Positions 1-5,982 of a stretch of 5,982 nucleotides of DNA are shown here, in pieces (within the stretch, counting starts at the first letter, position 1; every line of letters begins with the position of its first letter). Origin of the DNA: Paracoccaceae bacterium (GTDB lineage Bacteria; Pseudomonadota; Alphaproteobacteria; Rhodobacterales; Rhodobacteraceae); NCBI GenBank assembly GCA_002682975.1, contig NYSJ01000086.1:5322-11303 (forward strand), read 5' to 3'. Position numbers and translations under genes: made by a program. The notes under the pieces are model-generated. The model saw nothing but the letters and a program-made list of their open reading frames with translations, searched no databases and was not told the origin of the DNA.

Positions 1-901
1 CTTTTGCGCCTGGTTGTCCTGAAAAGAGACCAAGCATATGGCGTGTAATCTTACTCACTTTGTTTCCATTTTTATATTGGCTTTCAATGTAGGGAACCAT
101 TCTTTTGACAACGTCTTTTTCACTTTTTTGAATCTTTTCATTGAAAATATAATTATCGACATCGATTAGAATCTCTCCTGGTTTTTGATATGCGGCGCGA
201 CCTATCATTATCCCATCGATGCCATTATCCAGGTGTACTTTTGCTTCTTGTAATGATTGAATTCCACCGTTTAATGAAATATGAAGATTGGGGAATAATT
301 CTTTCATTCTATATACTAATTCATAATTTAATGGCGGGACATTACGATTTTGCTTAGGACTTAATCCCGAAAGAATTGCTTTTCTGGCATGAATTATAAC
401 TCTCGTAACACCAGCGTTCGATATATACTCCAAAAATTTTGGTAATGTTACATTAGGGTCCTGTTGATCAACTCCAACTCTACATTTGACAGTAACTTCA
501 ATATCAACGGCGTTGATCATTTCTTTGCAACATTTAGCTACGACTTCTGGTGTTTTCATTAGGACTGCACCGAAAGTACCTGACTGTACTCTATCGGATG
601 GACAACCGACATTTAGATTAATTTCATCATAACCATATTTCGATCCAATTACGGCCGCTTTGGCTAATTCATTTGGATCTGATCCACCAAGTTGCAAAGC
701 TATGGGATGCTCCGATTTGTCAAATTCTAATAAATAAGTAGCATTACCTTTTATTAAAGCGGGTGAGGTAACCATTTCGGTGTATAGCAGAGCATTTTTA
801 GATAATGTTCGGTGAAAGTAACGACAATGTCTATCTGTCCAATCCATCATCGGAGCAACGCTTAGTTTGGCATAGTTTCTTATGTTTGGAAACTCTGTCA
901 T
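1..901 (-). CDS. dusA: tRNA-dihydrouridine synthase A, 3' end cut off by the window edge
   Basis: FMN-dependent enzyme that uses NADPH to reduce uridine to dihydrouridine in the D-loop of tRNA (U20/U20a in the E. coli enzyme); cytoplasmic. Translating the minus strand from ATG at 901-899 gives 300 open residues to the edge. Seen in order: SVAPMMDWTDRHCRYF (about 14-29, the DusA-type FMN-binding start), QLGGSDP (70-76), YDEINLNVGCPSDRVQ (91-106) with catalytic Cys100, VKCRVGVD (138-145) with the FMN-site Lys139, HARKA (171-175), LSGLSPKQNR (177-186), NGGI (211-214), IGRAAYQKPG (233-242) and ITRHMLGLFSGQPGA near the edge. The LSGLSPK and TRHMLGLF segments favour DusA over DusB or DusC. About 30-40 C-terminal residues are missing compared with usual DusA length. 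A stop codon lies seven codons upstream and no other in-frame start follows it, so this ATG is the start. It has only a weak Shine-Dalgarno sequence. Confidence 0.95.
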   Translation of the reverse strand, partial: MTEFPNIRNYAKLSVAPMMDWTDRHCRYFHRTLSKNALLYTEMVTSPALIKGNATYLLEFDKSEHPIALQLGGSDPNELAKAAVIGSKYGYDEINLNVGCPSDRVQSGTFGAVLMKTPEVVAKCCKEMINAVDIEVTVKCRVGVDQQDPNVTLPKFLEYISNAGVTRVIIHARKAILSGLSPKQNRNVPPLNYELVYRMKELFPNLHISLNGGIQSLQEAKVHLDNGIDGIMIGRAAYQKPGEILIDVDNYIFNEKIQKSEKDVVKRMVPYIESQYKNGNKVSKITRHMLGLFSGQPGAK

Positions 902-960
902 CGGTTCGTCATTTAACCCTTAAATATTTAGTCACAAAGCCATTAACTAATAAGTGTGGT

Positions 961-1209
961 TTATCCACCTTTCAGTTTTTGCATAAGATAAATTTCTGCT
1001 CCATCCGGTAACGGCTCGTTTGAATTAGGATTTGATAATTCACCATTTACGGCAAAGGAAATACCACTATCTATAAAGGGTTTCAATCCTGGGAAATCTT
1101 TCTCCAAGATACCCACTAATTCACCAATATTTTTTGCCTCAATGGATAATCTATCTTCGTCGTTGGTAAATTTCTTAAGGCTTGTCCATAGGTAAACGTT
1201 AACAGCCAT
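961..1209 (-). CDS. MoaD/ThiS-family small sulfur carrier protein, last gene of the molybdenum hydroxylase operon
   Basis: An 82-residue beta-grasp protein ending in Gly81-Gly82. In MoaD and ThiS this di-glycine is adenylated and converted to a thiocarboxylate that donates sulfur to molybdopterin or thiazole synthesis. Visible traits are an N-terminal strand (VNVYLWTSLKKF, 3-14), a leucine-rich helix (IGELVGILEKDFPGL, 28-42), the core turn FAVNGE (52-57), and LPDGAEIYL before the tail (67-75), which is the usual 'lxdGDeV' position of MoaD. The start overlaps the end of the large hydroxylase subunit by 11 nt, implying translational coupling. The context favours a MoaD role in molybdenum cofactor supply over ThiS. 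The tail KLKGG lacks the usual MoaD 'PPVxGG' ending, so a specialised or different partner is possible. No MoaE or MoeB partner is in the window. Confidence 0.82.
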   Translation of the reverse strand: MAVNVYLWTSLKKFTNDEDRLSIEAKNIGELVGILEKDFPGLKPFIDSGISFAVNGELSNPNSNEPLPDGAEIYLMQKLKGG

Positions 1210-3451
1210 CGCTACCAGTCTTTATAGCTTTTAACACTTTCGCTGGAGACATTGGCAATGATCGTAACCTTACCTTCGTGGCTGCCGTTACTGCATTAGC
1301 GAGTGCTGGTAGAGGTGGTGCAATACCCGTTTCGCCAACACCACGCACGCCAAATGGATGATCTGGATTAGGCACTTCAACTATTATTGTATCAATGTTC
1401 GGTAAGTCACTGGCAACGGGTATTCTGTAATCTAGAAATGCTGCGTTTTGTAGACATCCATCTGCTCCGTATACATACTCTTCATTTAAAGCCCATCCAA
1501 TCCCTTGAACTGCGCCGCCTTGAAATTGTCCCTCAACATATGACGGATGTATAGCCCTACCAGCATCCTGAACCACGAGATATCGCAGAACAGTAACTCT
1601 TCCAGTTTCAGGATCAACTTCAACGTCAGCAATATGAACACCAAAGCTGTGGCCGACCCCGCTTATTGATGCCTCATGATGGCCTGCTATTGGACCCCCA
1701 GTTTTGTCCATTTCAGAAGCGATTTGTTTCATTGATATCGGACTAAAGTCTCCAGCATTTGGTCCTGCTGGTTTTGCATAGCCTTTTTCCCAATAAACGG
1801 CGTCAGGATCAATTTGCCATTTCCTTGCTACACGCCTACACATTTCCGAGATTGTTTGATTAGCAGCTTCGTAGACGGCTTTTCCAGATGCGAGAGTAGC
1901 CCGACTACCATGTGTTGGCTCATTAAATCCAAGGGCGCCCGTTTCTGCAATATTCACACTCACACTGTCATATGGGATGCCATAAGTTTCTGCAGTCATG
2001 AGCGCTATTGAAGCCCTACTGCCGCCAATATCTGGAGTACCTACAGTAACATTTACGCTTCCATCTTCGGCAAGCGAAACGGATACAGACGTTTCTCCTC
2101 CATGGTTCATCCAATATCCTGCGGCAACACCCCTGCCCTGATTAACGCCCAACGATAAGGAATAATTTGGATGATCTTTGGTAGCCTTTAGTGTCTCAAT
2201 TAAACCAATTTTCTTGAATTTTGGTCCATAGCTCGATTTGTCACCTTCTTTTACAGCATTTTTTAATCTAACATCTATTGGGTCAAGATTTAGATCTGTG
2301 CATATTTCATCGATTAAACTTTCAACCGCGTATGCCGCCATTGGTGAACCTGGCGCACGATACGCCGCAGCTCTTGGTCTATTAGCTAAAATATCATAAC
2401 CAATGTGATGTACGGCTGGCATATTATAAGAGGCAAATGCACATTGTAACGCCTCGCCGACTGGAGAGCCACCAAAAGCACCACCTTGCATTCTAAACTC
2501 AACAGAACCTGACGTTATATATCCGTCTTTTGTCATACCAATCTTCACATCCATTGATGCCGATGCGGTCGGTCCTGTAGCACGCAAAACTTCTGCACGA
2601 CTCATAACTATTTTGACGGGCCGTCCACCAGTTTTTTTGCTCAATGCTAAAGCTAATGGCTCTATAAAAATCGTTGTTTTACCTCCAAATCCACCGCCTA
2701 TCTCAGATGGAGTTACACATAATTTACTGGATTCAAGGCCTAATACTGCAGCACACATCTGTCGAATATACCAATGACCCTGAGTACAAACCCACATCTC
2801 TCCCTGCCCATTATGATCTAATTGAGCCATACAGGCATGTGGTTCTATGTAACCTTGGTGTGCAGCTTCTGTTTTAAAACGGCCAGACTTAACTAAATCG
2901 GCCTTATCAAATCCACTAGAAATATCACCTCTACCAAATTCAATATAACTCGCCACATTTGGTGAACTTCCCTCAGGTACGGAAAAGTCTCCAGCATTTT
3001 CTCTAACTACCGGAGCGTCTGGTTGGATGGCTTCGTCTACATCTATCACATGTGGTAAAACTTCATAATCTACTTCTATCTGTTTGATGGCTTCTTTTGC
3101 TGCAAAAACGGATGTAGCCGCGACCGCTGCTATAGCGTGTCCATCATAATAAGCAAAATCTCCTGCAATTGTATTTTCTAAAAGTTTTAAAGTATCTTCA
3201 TCTTTAACAATTGGAAAGTCGTCGCGCGTAACAATAGCTTTAACTCCGCTGAGTTTCGCCGCTTTCTCACAATTGATATATTTTATTCGAGCATGGGCAT
3301 ATGGAGATCGAAGCACAGCAGCGTGCAGCATACCTACGGCGGAAACATCTGCTCCGTACTTAGCTCGGCCGGTGACTTTATCAAAACCGTCGGGACGGTT
3401 AGGTCGTGTTCCGATATACTGAAACTCTTTCGCTATTTCGTCCTTAGCCAT
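1199..3451 (-). CDS. Molybdenum hydroxylase large subunit (xanthine dehydrogenase family, molybdopterin-binding)
   Basis: Catalytic subunit of a three-part Mo hydroxylase that inserts a water-derived oxygen into a C-H bond of an unknown, probably heterocyclic or aldehyde, substrate. Its 750 residues match the family's usual length. The N-terminal a/b hammerhead domain is about 20-140 (DKVTGRAKYGAD, 24-35). The molybdopterin region follows, with GGGFGGK (252-258), MQGGAFGG (321-328), AYRAPG (363-368), PDIGGSRAS (473-481), HGSRAT (514-519), EGQFQGGAVQGIG (640-652) and GVRGVGETG (701-709), in which Glu707 is the expected catalytic base. AYRAPG replaces the AYRCSFR loop of form I CO dehydrogenase, so CO oxidation is unlikely. 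Translation starts at ATG 3451-3449 in a TAATG overlap with the Fe-S gene, behind a GGGAG ribosome site. No signal peptide is seen, so the protein should be cytoplasmic. The family call is firm; the substrate is unknown. Confidence 0.96.
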   Translation of the reverse strand: MAKDEIAKEFQYIGTRPNRPDGFDKVTGRAKYGADVSAVGMLHAAVLRSPYAHARIKYINCEKAAKLSGVKAIVTRDDFPIVKDEDTLKLLENTIAGDFAYYDGHAIAAVAATSVFAAKEAIKQIEVDYEVLPHVIDVDEAIQPDAPVVRENAGDFSVPEGSSPNVASYIEFGRGDISSGFDKADLVKSGRFKTEAAHQGYIEPHACMAQLDHNGQGEMWVCTQGHWYIRQMCAAVLGLESSKLCVTPSEIGGGFGGKTTIFIEPLALALSKKTGGRPVKIVMSRAEVLRATGPTASASMDVKIGMTKDGYITSGSVEFRMQGGAFGGSPVGEALQCAFASYNMPAVHHIGYDILANRPRAAAYRAPGSPMAAYAVESLIDEICTDLNLDPIDVRLKNAVKEGDKSSYGPKFKKIGLIETLKATKDHPNYSLSLGVNQGRGVAAGYWMNHGGETSVSVSLAEDGSVNVTVGTPDIGGSRASIALMTAETYGIPYDSVSVNIAETGALGFNEPTHGSRATLASGKAVYEAANQTISEMCRRVARKWQIDPDAVYWEKGYAKPAGPNAGDFSPISMKQIASEMDKTGGPIAGHHEASISGVGHSFGVHIADVEVDPETGRVTVLRYLVVQDAGRAIHPSYVEGQFQGGAVQGIGWALNEEYVYGADGCLQNAAFLDYRIPVASDLPNIDTIIVEVPNPDHPFGVRGVGETGIAPPLPALANAVTAATKVRLRSLPMSPAKVLKAIKTGSDGC

Positions 3452-3930
3452 TACGCTGTCTCCCGCATTTCCTTAGCTGTTGCCATGACTGCCTTAATAA
3501 TTTTATCATATCCAGTGCACCGACAGAGGTTTCCAGCGAGCCAGTAACGGACGTCGTTCTCAGTAGGATTATTATTTCTATCAAGCAGAGCTTTGGCGGC
3601 TATTAATATTCCAGGAGTACAGAACCCGCATTGTAATGCTGCCATTTCAATAAATTTTTTTTGAAGCGGATGAAGATCGTCCTCTCCTGCCATTCCTTCT
3701 ATAGTTTCAATTAATTTACCCTCAGCCTCGACACCAAGGACTAGACAAGAGCTTACAAGGTTACCGTCAAAGATACACGAACAGGCTCCACAGTCACCAG
3801 TACCACAGCCCTCTTTTGATCCAGTTAGTCCAATGTGATCTCTCAAGCAGTCCAGCAATGTTTCTCGCGGATCTGCAAGGAACTCTACTCGATCACCGTT
3901 TATATTTGTCTTTACATGAATTTTATTCAT
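3451..3930 (-). CDS. Molybdenum hydroxylase small subunit, two [2Fe-2S] clusters (CoxS/XdhA-like)
   Basis: Electron-transfer subunit linking the Mo centre to FAD. Its 159 residues are typical for CoxS-type subunits. The N-terminal plant-ferredoxin fold carries Cys42, Cys47, Cys50 and Cys62 (GCGTGDCGAC, 41-50), the ligands of the outer cluster; Cys52 is an extra nearby cysteine. The C-terminal helical domain carries the inner cluster in QCGFCTPG (100-107, Cys101 and Cys104) and LCRCTGY (135-141, Cys136 and Cys138). All eight ligand cysteines are present. The ATG follows the stop of the FAD-subunit gene without a gap (TAG|ATG), and AGGA about nine bases upstream, inside that gene, serves as ribosome site. 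The stop overlaps the start of the large subunit by one base. No Tat or Sec signal is visible, so the complex is expected to be cytoplasmic. Confidence 0.97.
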   Translation of the reverse strand: MNKIHVKTNINGDRVEFLADPRETLLDCLRDHIGLTGSKEGCGTGDCGACSCIFDGNLVSSCLVLGVEAEGKLIETIEGMAGEDDLHPLQKKFIEMAALQCGFCTPGILIAAKALLDRNNNPTENDVRYWLAGNLCRCTGYDKIIKAVMATAKEMRETA

Positions 3931-4794
3931 CTAATTATTTCCTAACGCTCTGGCATAAGCTTTTGTAGCTGCACGTTTGGCTATGACACCAATTATGTCT
4001 TTTCGAAATTCTTCGGAACCCCTTTTGTCCGATATTGGTCGTGCAATTCGACTGCATTCAGAAGAAAAACTAGATAAAATGTTTTCGCCTAATTTTGTTC
4101 CAATCAAACAATCTGCCGCGGCGTGAGCTATTATCATCTTTGGACCAACAGCTCCCAAAACTACTTTGGCTGCTGCAATCACTCCATTCTCTAACGAGAG
4201 ATTAACTGCGCATCCAACTACTGCTATATCCATTTCAGTTCTGGGGATAAATCTTAGATATGCATCTCCCTCGTACTTATTACGTTTTGGAAGGTTAATG
4301 GCTGTTACTAAGTCTCCATCTTCCAGGCTAGTTGAACCAGGCCCAGTAGGAATGTCTTTGACAAGAATGTCTTTTACACCAAAAGAGTTTATAACTGAAA
4401 CTGAGGCTCCTGCAGCTATCATTCCGGGAACACTATCAGCAGCAGGGGATCCATTACATAGGTTACCCACCAATGTAGCTCTACTTTGGATCTGGGCTGA
4501 ACCCACAAGTTCCATGCCCTCTACTAGGCCAGGCCATTCGTTTGAAAGCTTTTTATGACCTGTTAGCTGCGCGCCAGAGACCGCTGCACCAATTGTGTAA
4601 CCACCGTCTTTCCGCAAAATAACGTCTCTCACGCCAGGTATATTTTTTATGTCAACTAAATGATCTGGTGGCTTATTACCAATTTTCAACTGTACGAGAA
4701 GATCGGTTCCGCCTGCTAAGTATTTGATTAGTCCAGTAGAGGAATTTGAAATAGCTACAGCTTCATTGAAGCTAGATGGCGTATGATACTGCAT
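3931..4794 (-). CDS. Molybdenum hydroxylase medium subunit, FAD-binding (CoxM-like)
   Basis: FAD subunit of the complex; it receives electrons from the [2Fe-2S] subunit and passes them to an acceptor (NAD+, quinone or O2 in different relatives; not decidable here). Its 287 residues match the family. The N-terminal FAD domain has YHTPSSFNEAV (3-13), the pyrophosphate motif AGGTDLLVQLK (27-37) and RATLVGNLCNGSPAADS (105-121); the second motif reads TLVGN rather than the commoner TxGGN. The C-terminal CODH-flavoprotein domain is about 175-287, with FIPRTEMDIAVVGCAV (182-197), LGAVGPK (213-219) and ISDKRGSEEFRK (254-265). It is the first gene of the operon, starting at ATG 4794-4792 behind only a weak GAG-type ribosome site (GATAGAG, about 11 nt upstream). 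The leader region upstream contains a 28-bp dyad that may control it. Confidence 0.95.
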   Translation of the reverse strand: MQYHTPSSFNEAVAISNSSTGLIKYLAGGTDLLVQLKIGNKPPDHLVDIKNIPGVRDVILRKDGGYTIGAAVSGAQLTGHKKLSNEWPGLVEGMELVGSAQIQSRATLVGNLCNGSPAADSVPGMIAAGASVSVINSFGVKDILVKDIPTGPGSTSLEDGDLVTAINLPKRNKYEGDAYLRFIPRTEMDIAVVGCAVNLSLENGVIAAAKVVLGAVGPKMIIAHAAADCLIGTKLGENILSSFSSECSRIARPISDKRGSEEFRKDIIGVIAKRAATKAYARALGNN

Positions 4795-4872
4795 TTTGTT
4801 TTTCTCTATCCATATTAATCAACATGCAACTTGGGTATGCCTAATTTTGAGTACCAAAAAAAAATTGTTAAA

Positions 4873-4900
4873 AAATGGTGTAAAAATTTTAACTCCATTT
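4873..4900. promoter_or_regulatory. 28-bp imperfect palindrome, candidate operator in the divergent promoter region
   Basis: The half sites are AAATGGtGTaAAAA (4873-4886) and TTTTaACtCCATTT (4887-4900). Twelve of fourteen base pairs are symmetric; the two mismatches are in lower case. Length, dyad symmetry and placement between divergent genes resemble a binding site for a dimeric repressor or activator. It overlaps the best -10 candidate of the hydroxylase operon. A transcribed terminator is less likely because the stem is AT-rich and no gene ends here. The regulator is not identified and none is encoded in the window. Confidence 0.45.
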
Positions 4901-4916
4901 AACGAGGTATTGTTAA
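4886..4916 (-). promoter_or_regulatory. Candidate sigma-70-like promoter of the hydroxylase operon
   Basis: On the minus strand TTAACA (complement of 4911-4916) matches the -35 consensus at 5 of 6 positions, and TAAAAT (complement of 4886-4891) matches the -10 at 5 of 6. The spacer is 19 nt, longer than the ideal 17. It would put the transcript start about 80-90 nt before the first ATG. The -10 lies inside the palindrome, so a protein bound there would block it. Similar matches are easy to find in AT-rich DNA. Confidence 0.28.
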
Positions 4917-4923
4917 GCGAAAA

Positions 4924-4942
4924 ATAAATTAAATCAATTTAT
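4924..4942. repeat. Short AT-only inverted repeat upstream of the transporter
   Basis: ATAAATT (4924-4930) and AATTTAT (4936-4942) are perfect 7-bp arms around a 5-nt centre. The arms are purely A/T and the right arm runs into TATATA at 4942-4947, a possible -10 region for the transporter, although no good -35 is correctly spaced. It could be a second regulator site or simply AT-rich promoter DNA. Confidence 0.2.
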
Positions 4943-4967
4943 ATATAGACATATGAAAATTTAAGCT

Positions 4968-4986
4968 TTTACTACGAAAAAGTAAA
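4968..4986 (+). other. Possible small hairpin in the transporter leader
   Basis: TTTACT (4968-4973) and AGTAAA (4981-4986) can pair around a 7-nt loop, ending 15 nt before the TTG start and just before the weak ribosome site. Six mostly A-U pairs make a weak hairpin, so any role in translation is speculative. Confidence 0.15.
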
Positions 4987-5001
4987 TTAGAGTATTCAAT
5001 C

Positions 5002-5874
5002 TTGTTCAGTCCAGCAATAAAAGCAGCGTTTTATATGGTTGGTGCGGTAGCATCGTTTTCTGCTATGGCGATAGCCGGCAGAGAGCTGGGTAAAACAATA
5101 CCAACTTTCGAAATTATGATGTACCGGAGCATAATCGGTTTTTTTATAGTCGTGGCAATCGGTCAATATTCCGGAACTTTAAATGGAATAAAATTTACAC
5201 ATACTTTATCTCATATTGGGAGAAATATAGCCCATTTTACTGGACAGAATTTATGGTTTTTTGCTGTTACAGTGGCCCCGTTAGCCCAAGTCATCGCACT
5301 AGAGTTCACATTTCCTTTATGGGTAATACTTCTTTCACCAATATTTCTTGGTGAAAAACTTACAAAACTGCGTGTAATAACAGCTGTGCTTGGGTTTTTT
5401 GGGGTACTTATAATTACAGCACCGTGGTCGCAAGAATTAAGTTATGGGATTATTGCTGCAGCCCTATCAGCCGTAGGTTTTGCTGGTTCTGTGATTTTTA
5501 CAAAGCGCTTAACTAAATATGAAACTACGATTCATATTCTTTTTTTCATGACCCTTATTCAAATAGTTTTTGGTTTTATTTGTAGTGCATATGATGGAAA
5601 AATTACTGGGTTAACCTTAGCTGATTTACCTTTTATTACTATTATCGGGATTTCAGGATTAATCGCTCACTATTGTTTAACAACTGCTTTAACATTAGTG
5701 CCTGCTGCTGTTGTATCACCACTAGAATTTATTAGGTTGCCAATAATCGCTGTCCTTGGATTCATTATATATCGCGAACCGGTAGAGATGACTTTAATAA
5801 TCGGAGCTTTGTTAATTTTTGTCTCAAACTACACAAATATCATTTCTGAAAGTAAACGTTCAAAGGCAGGATAA
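5002..5874 (+). CDS. EamA-domain drug/metabolite (DMT) family transporter, ten predicted membrane helices
   Basis: Inner-membrane carrier of the DMT superfamily, whose members usually export or exchange amino acids, nucleotide-like metabolites or S-adenosylmethionine; the substrate here is unknown. The 290 residues form two EamA repeats (about 6-138 and 149-278). Hydrophobic segments lie near 6-23, 36-55, 69-90, 96-115, 121-140, 146-166, 176-195, 209-229, 234-256 and 262-281. LGEKLT (116-121) after helix 4 and YREPVE (257-262) after helix 9 are the equivalent conserved Glu-containing turns of the two repeats, and EFTFPLW and EFIRLPI are the matching helix starts. Translation probably begins at TTG 5002: an in-frame stop lies at 4954-4956, no ATG intervenes, and a weak TTAGAG lies about 9 nt upstream. 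ATG 5035 would remove eleven residues typical of helix 1. The gene diverges from the hydroxylase operon, so shared control is possible. Confidence 0.9.
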   Translation: MFSPAIKAAFYMVGAVASFSAMAIAGRELGKTIPTFEIMMYRSIIGFFIVVAIGQYSGTLNGIKFTHTLSHIGRNIAHFTGQNLWFFAVTVAPLAQVIALEFTFPLWVILLSPIFLGEKLTKLRVITAVLGFFGVLIITAPWSQELSYGIIAAALSAVGFAGSVIFTKRLTKYETTIHILFFMTLIQIVFGFICSAYDGKITGLTLADLPFITIIGISGLIAHYCLTTALTLVPAAVVSPLEFIRLPIIAVLGFIIYREPVEMTLIIGALLIFVSNYTNIISESKRSKAG

Positions 5875-5895
5875 ATATTACGTTTCTCAATAATG

Positions 5896-5908
5896 TTTTT
5901 TTATTTTT
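5896..5908 (+). terminator. T-tract after the transporter gene, uncertain terminator
   Basis: T7-A-T5 starts 21 nt after the stop codon. The only pairing directly before it is ATTA (5877-5880) with TAAT (5891-5894), too weak for a standard intrinsic terminator. AAACGT (5854-5859) and ACGTTT (5880-5885) can also pair, but across a 20-nt loop. The T-tract may still help termination; a conventional hairpin terminator is not shown. Confidence 0.25.
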
Positions 5909-5909
5909 A

Positions 5910-5936
5910 CGAATTGCCGTTGATCTTAGTAATTCG
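5910..5936. repeat. Inverted repeat (possible hairpin) between the transporter and the next gene
   Basis: CGAATTGC (5910-5917) pairs with GTAATTCG (5929-5936) over eight pairs including one G-U wobble, with an 11-nt loop. It follows the T-tract rather than preceding one, so it is not a standard terminator for the transporter. An operator for a gene starting beyond the edge, or an RNA stabilising stem, are alternatives. Confidence 0.3.
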
Positions 5937-5954
5937 CGCTTGATTAACTCGTAG

Positions 5955-5982
5955 TATAATTTAATTGGAGTTAAGTTGTGTT
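5955..5982 (+). promoter_or_regulatory. Possible -10 element and ribosome site of a gene starting at the right edge
   Basis: TATAAT (5955-5960) is a perfect -10 hexamer, but no good -35 lies 16-18 nt upstream. GGAG (5967-5970) stands seven bases before GTG at 5978-5980, good ribosome-site spacing. Only five bases of a coding region would be visible, so the gene cannot be confirmed or named. If both signals are real, the leader would be only about ten bases. Confidence 0.25.

Larger units (their letters stand above)
4864..4916. repeat. Direct repeat ATTGTTAA flanking the 28-bp palindrome
   Basis: Identical 8-mers lie at 4864-4871 and 4909-4916, 45 bp apart (start to start), one on each side of the palindrome. 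Their complement contains TTAACA, which could act as a -35 element for the minus strand. In AT-rich DNA an 8-mer repeat may be chance, so this is only supporting context. Confidence 0.3.

Noticed and set aside
898..912. A four-codon reading frame (ATG ACG AAC CGA TGA) with an AAGGG site, whose stop overlaps the dusA start.
   Set aside because: The arrangement resembles a coupled leader, but four codons with no distinctive content are most easily chance.
805..1011. A 68-codon open frame on the plus strand across the dusA start.
   Set aside because: It overlaps dusA and the MoaD-like gene in antisense and its product resembles nothing recognisable.
4166..4558. A 130-codon open frame on the plus strand.
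   Set aside because: It is fully antisense to the FAD-subunit gene, which has clear family motifs; the translation shows no recognisable domain and it lacks a ribosome site.
1199..4794. Annotation as coxMSL carbon monoxide dehydrogenase.
   Set aside because: The gene order fits, but the active-site loop is AYRAPG, without the Cu-binding cysteine motif.
4873..4900. The palindrome read as a bidirectional terminator.
   Set aside because: It lies between gene starts, not gene ends, and its stem is too AT-rich; the nearby A9 run (4855-4863) is not directly adjacent to the stem.
4910..4960. A sigma-70 promoter for the transporter using TTGTTA at 4910-4915.
   Set aside because: No acceptable -10 lies 16-18 nt downstream (the hexamer there is ATCAAT), and TATATA at 4942 is too far away.

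Overview
The window is a compact, AT-rich bacterial segment (roughly 40% G+C by eye) with five genes on the minus strand, one on the plus strand, short spacers and no RNA genes, mobile elements or CRISPR. The DusA subgroup, the coxMSL-like gene order and the EamA transporter type suggest a proteobacterium. A low-GC alphaproteobacterium, possibly aquatic, is my best guess, but this is a weak inference.

Layout. Positions 1-901 (minus) hold dusA, a tRNA-dihydrouridine synthase cut off by the left edge; about 300 residues are visible. Positions 961-4794 (minus) hold a tightly packed operon transcribed from right to left: an FAD-binding subunit (M, 4794-3931), a [2Fe-2S] subunit (S, 3930-3451), a molybdopterin-binding catalytic subunit (L, 3451-1199) and a MoaD/ThiS-type small sulfur carrier (1209-961). 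The junctions are TAG|ATG (0 nt), TAATG (1-nt overlap) and an 11-nt overlap, so these four genes are almost certainly one transcript. dusA follows 59 nt later and may be read through. Positions 5002-5874 (plus) hold a divergent ten-helix EamA/DMT transporter that appears to start at TTG. The last 108 bases contain a T-tract, a hairpin and a possible start of another plus-strand gene at the very edge.

Function. M, S and L together form a three-subunit molybdenum hydroxylase of the xanthine oxidase superfamily: substrate is hydroxylated at Mo, and electrons pass through two [2Fe-2S] clusters to FAD. The order M-S-L is that of CO dehydrogenase, but L has AYRAPG where CO dehydrogenase has its signature active-site loop, so it should not be called a CO dehydrogenase. 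The true substrate cannot be read from sequence. The MoaD-like gene in the same transcript hints at dedicated cofactor supply or sulfur transfer.

Regulation. The 207-bp divergent intergenic region contains a 28-bp imperfect palindrome (12 of 14 pairs symmetric) at 4873-4900, flanked by two copies of ATTGTTAA. It overlaps the best minus-strand promoter candidate. This is the most unexpected structure in the window and looks like an operator controlling the hydroxylase operon, the transporter, or both.
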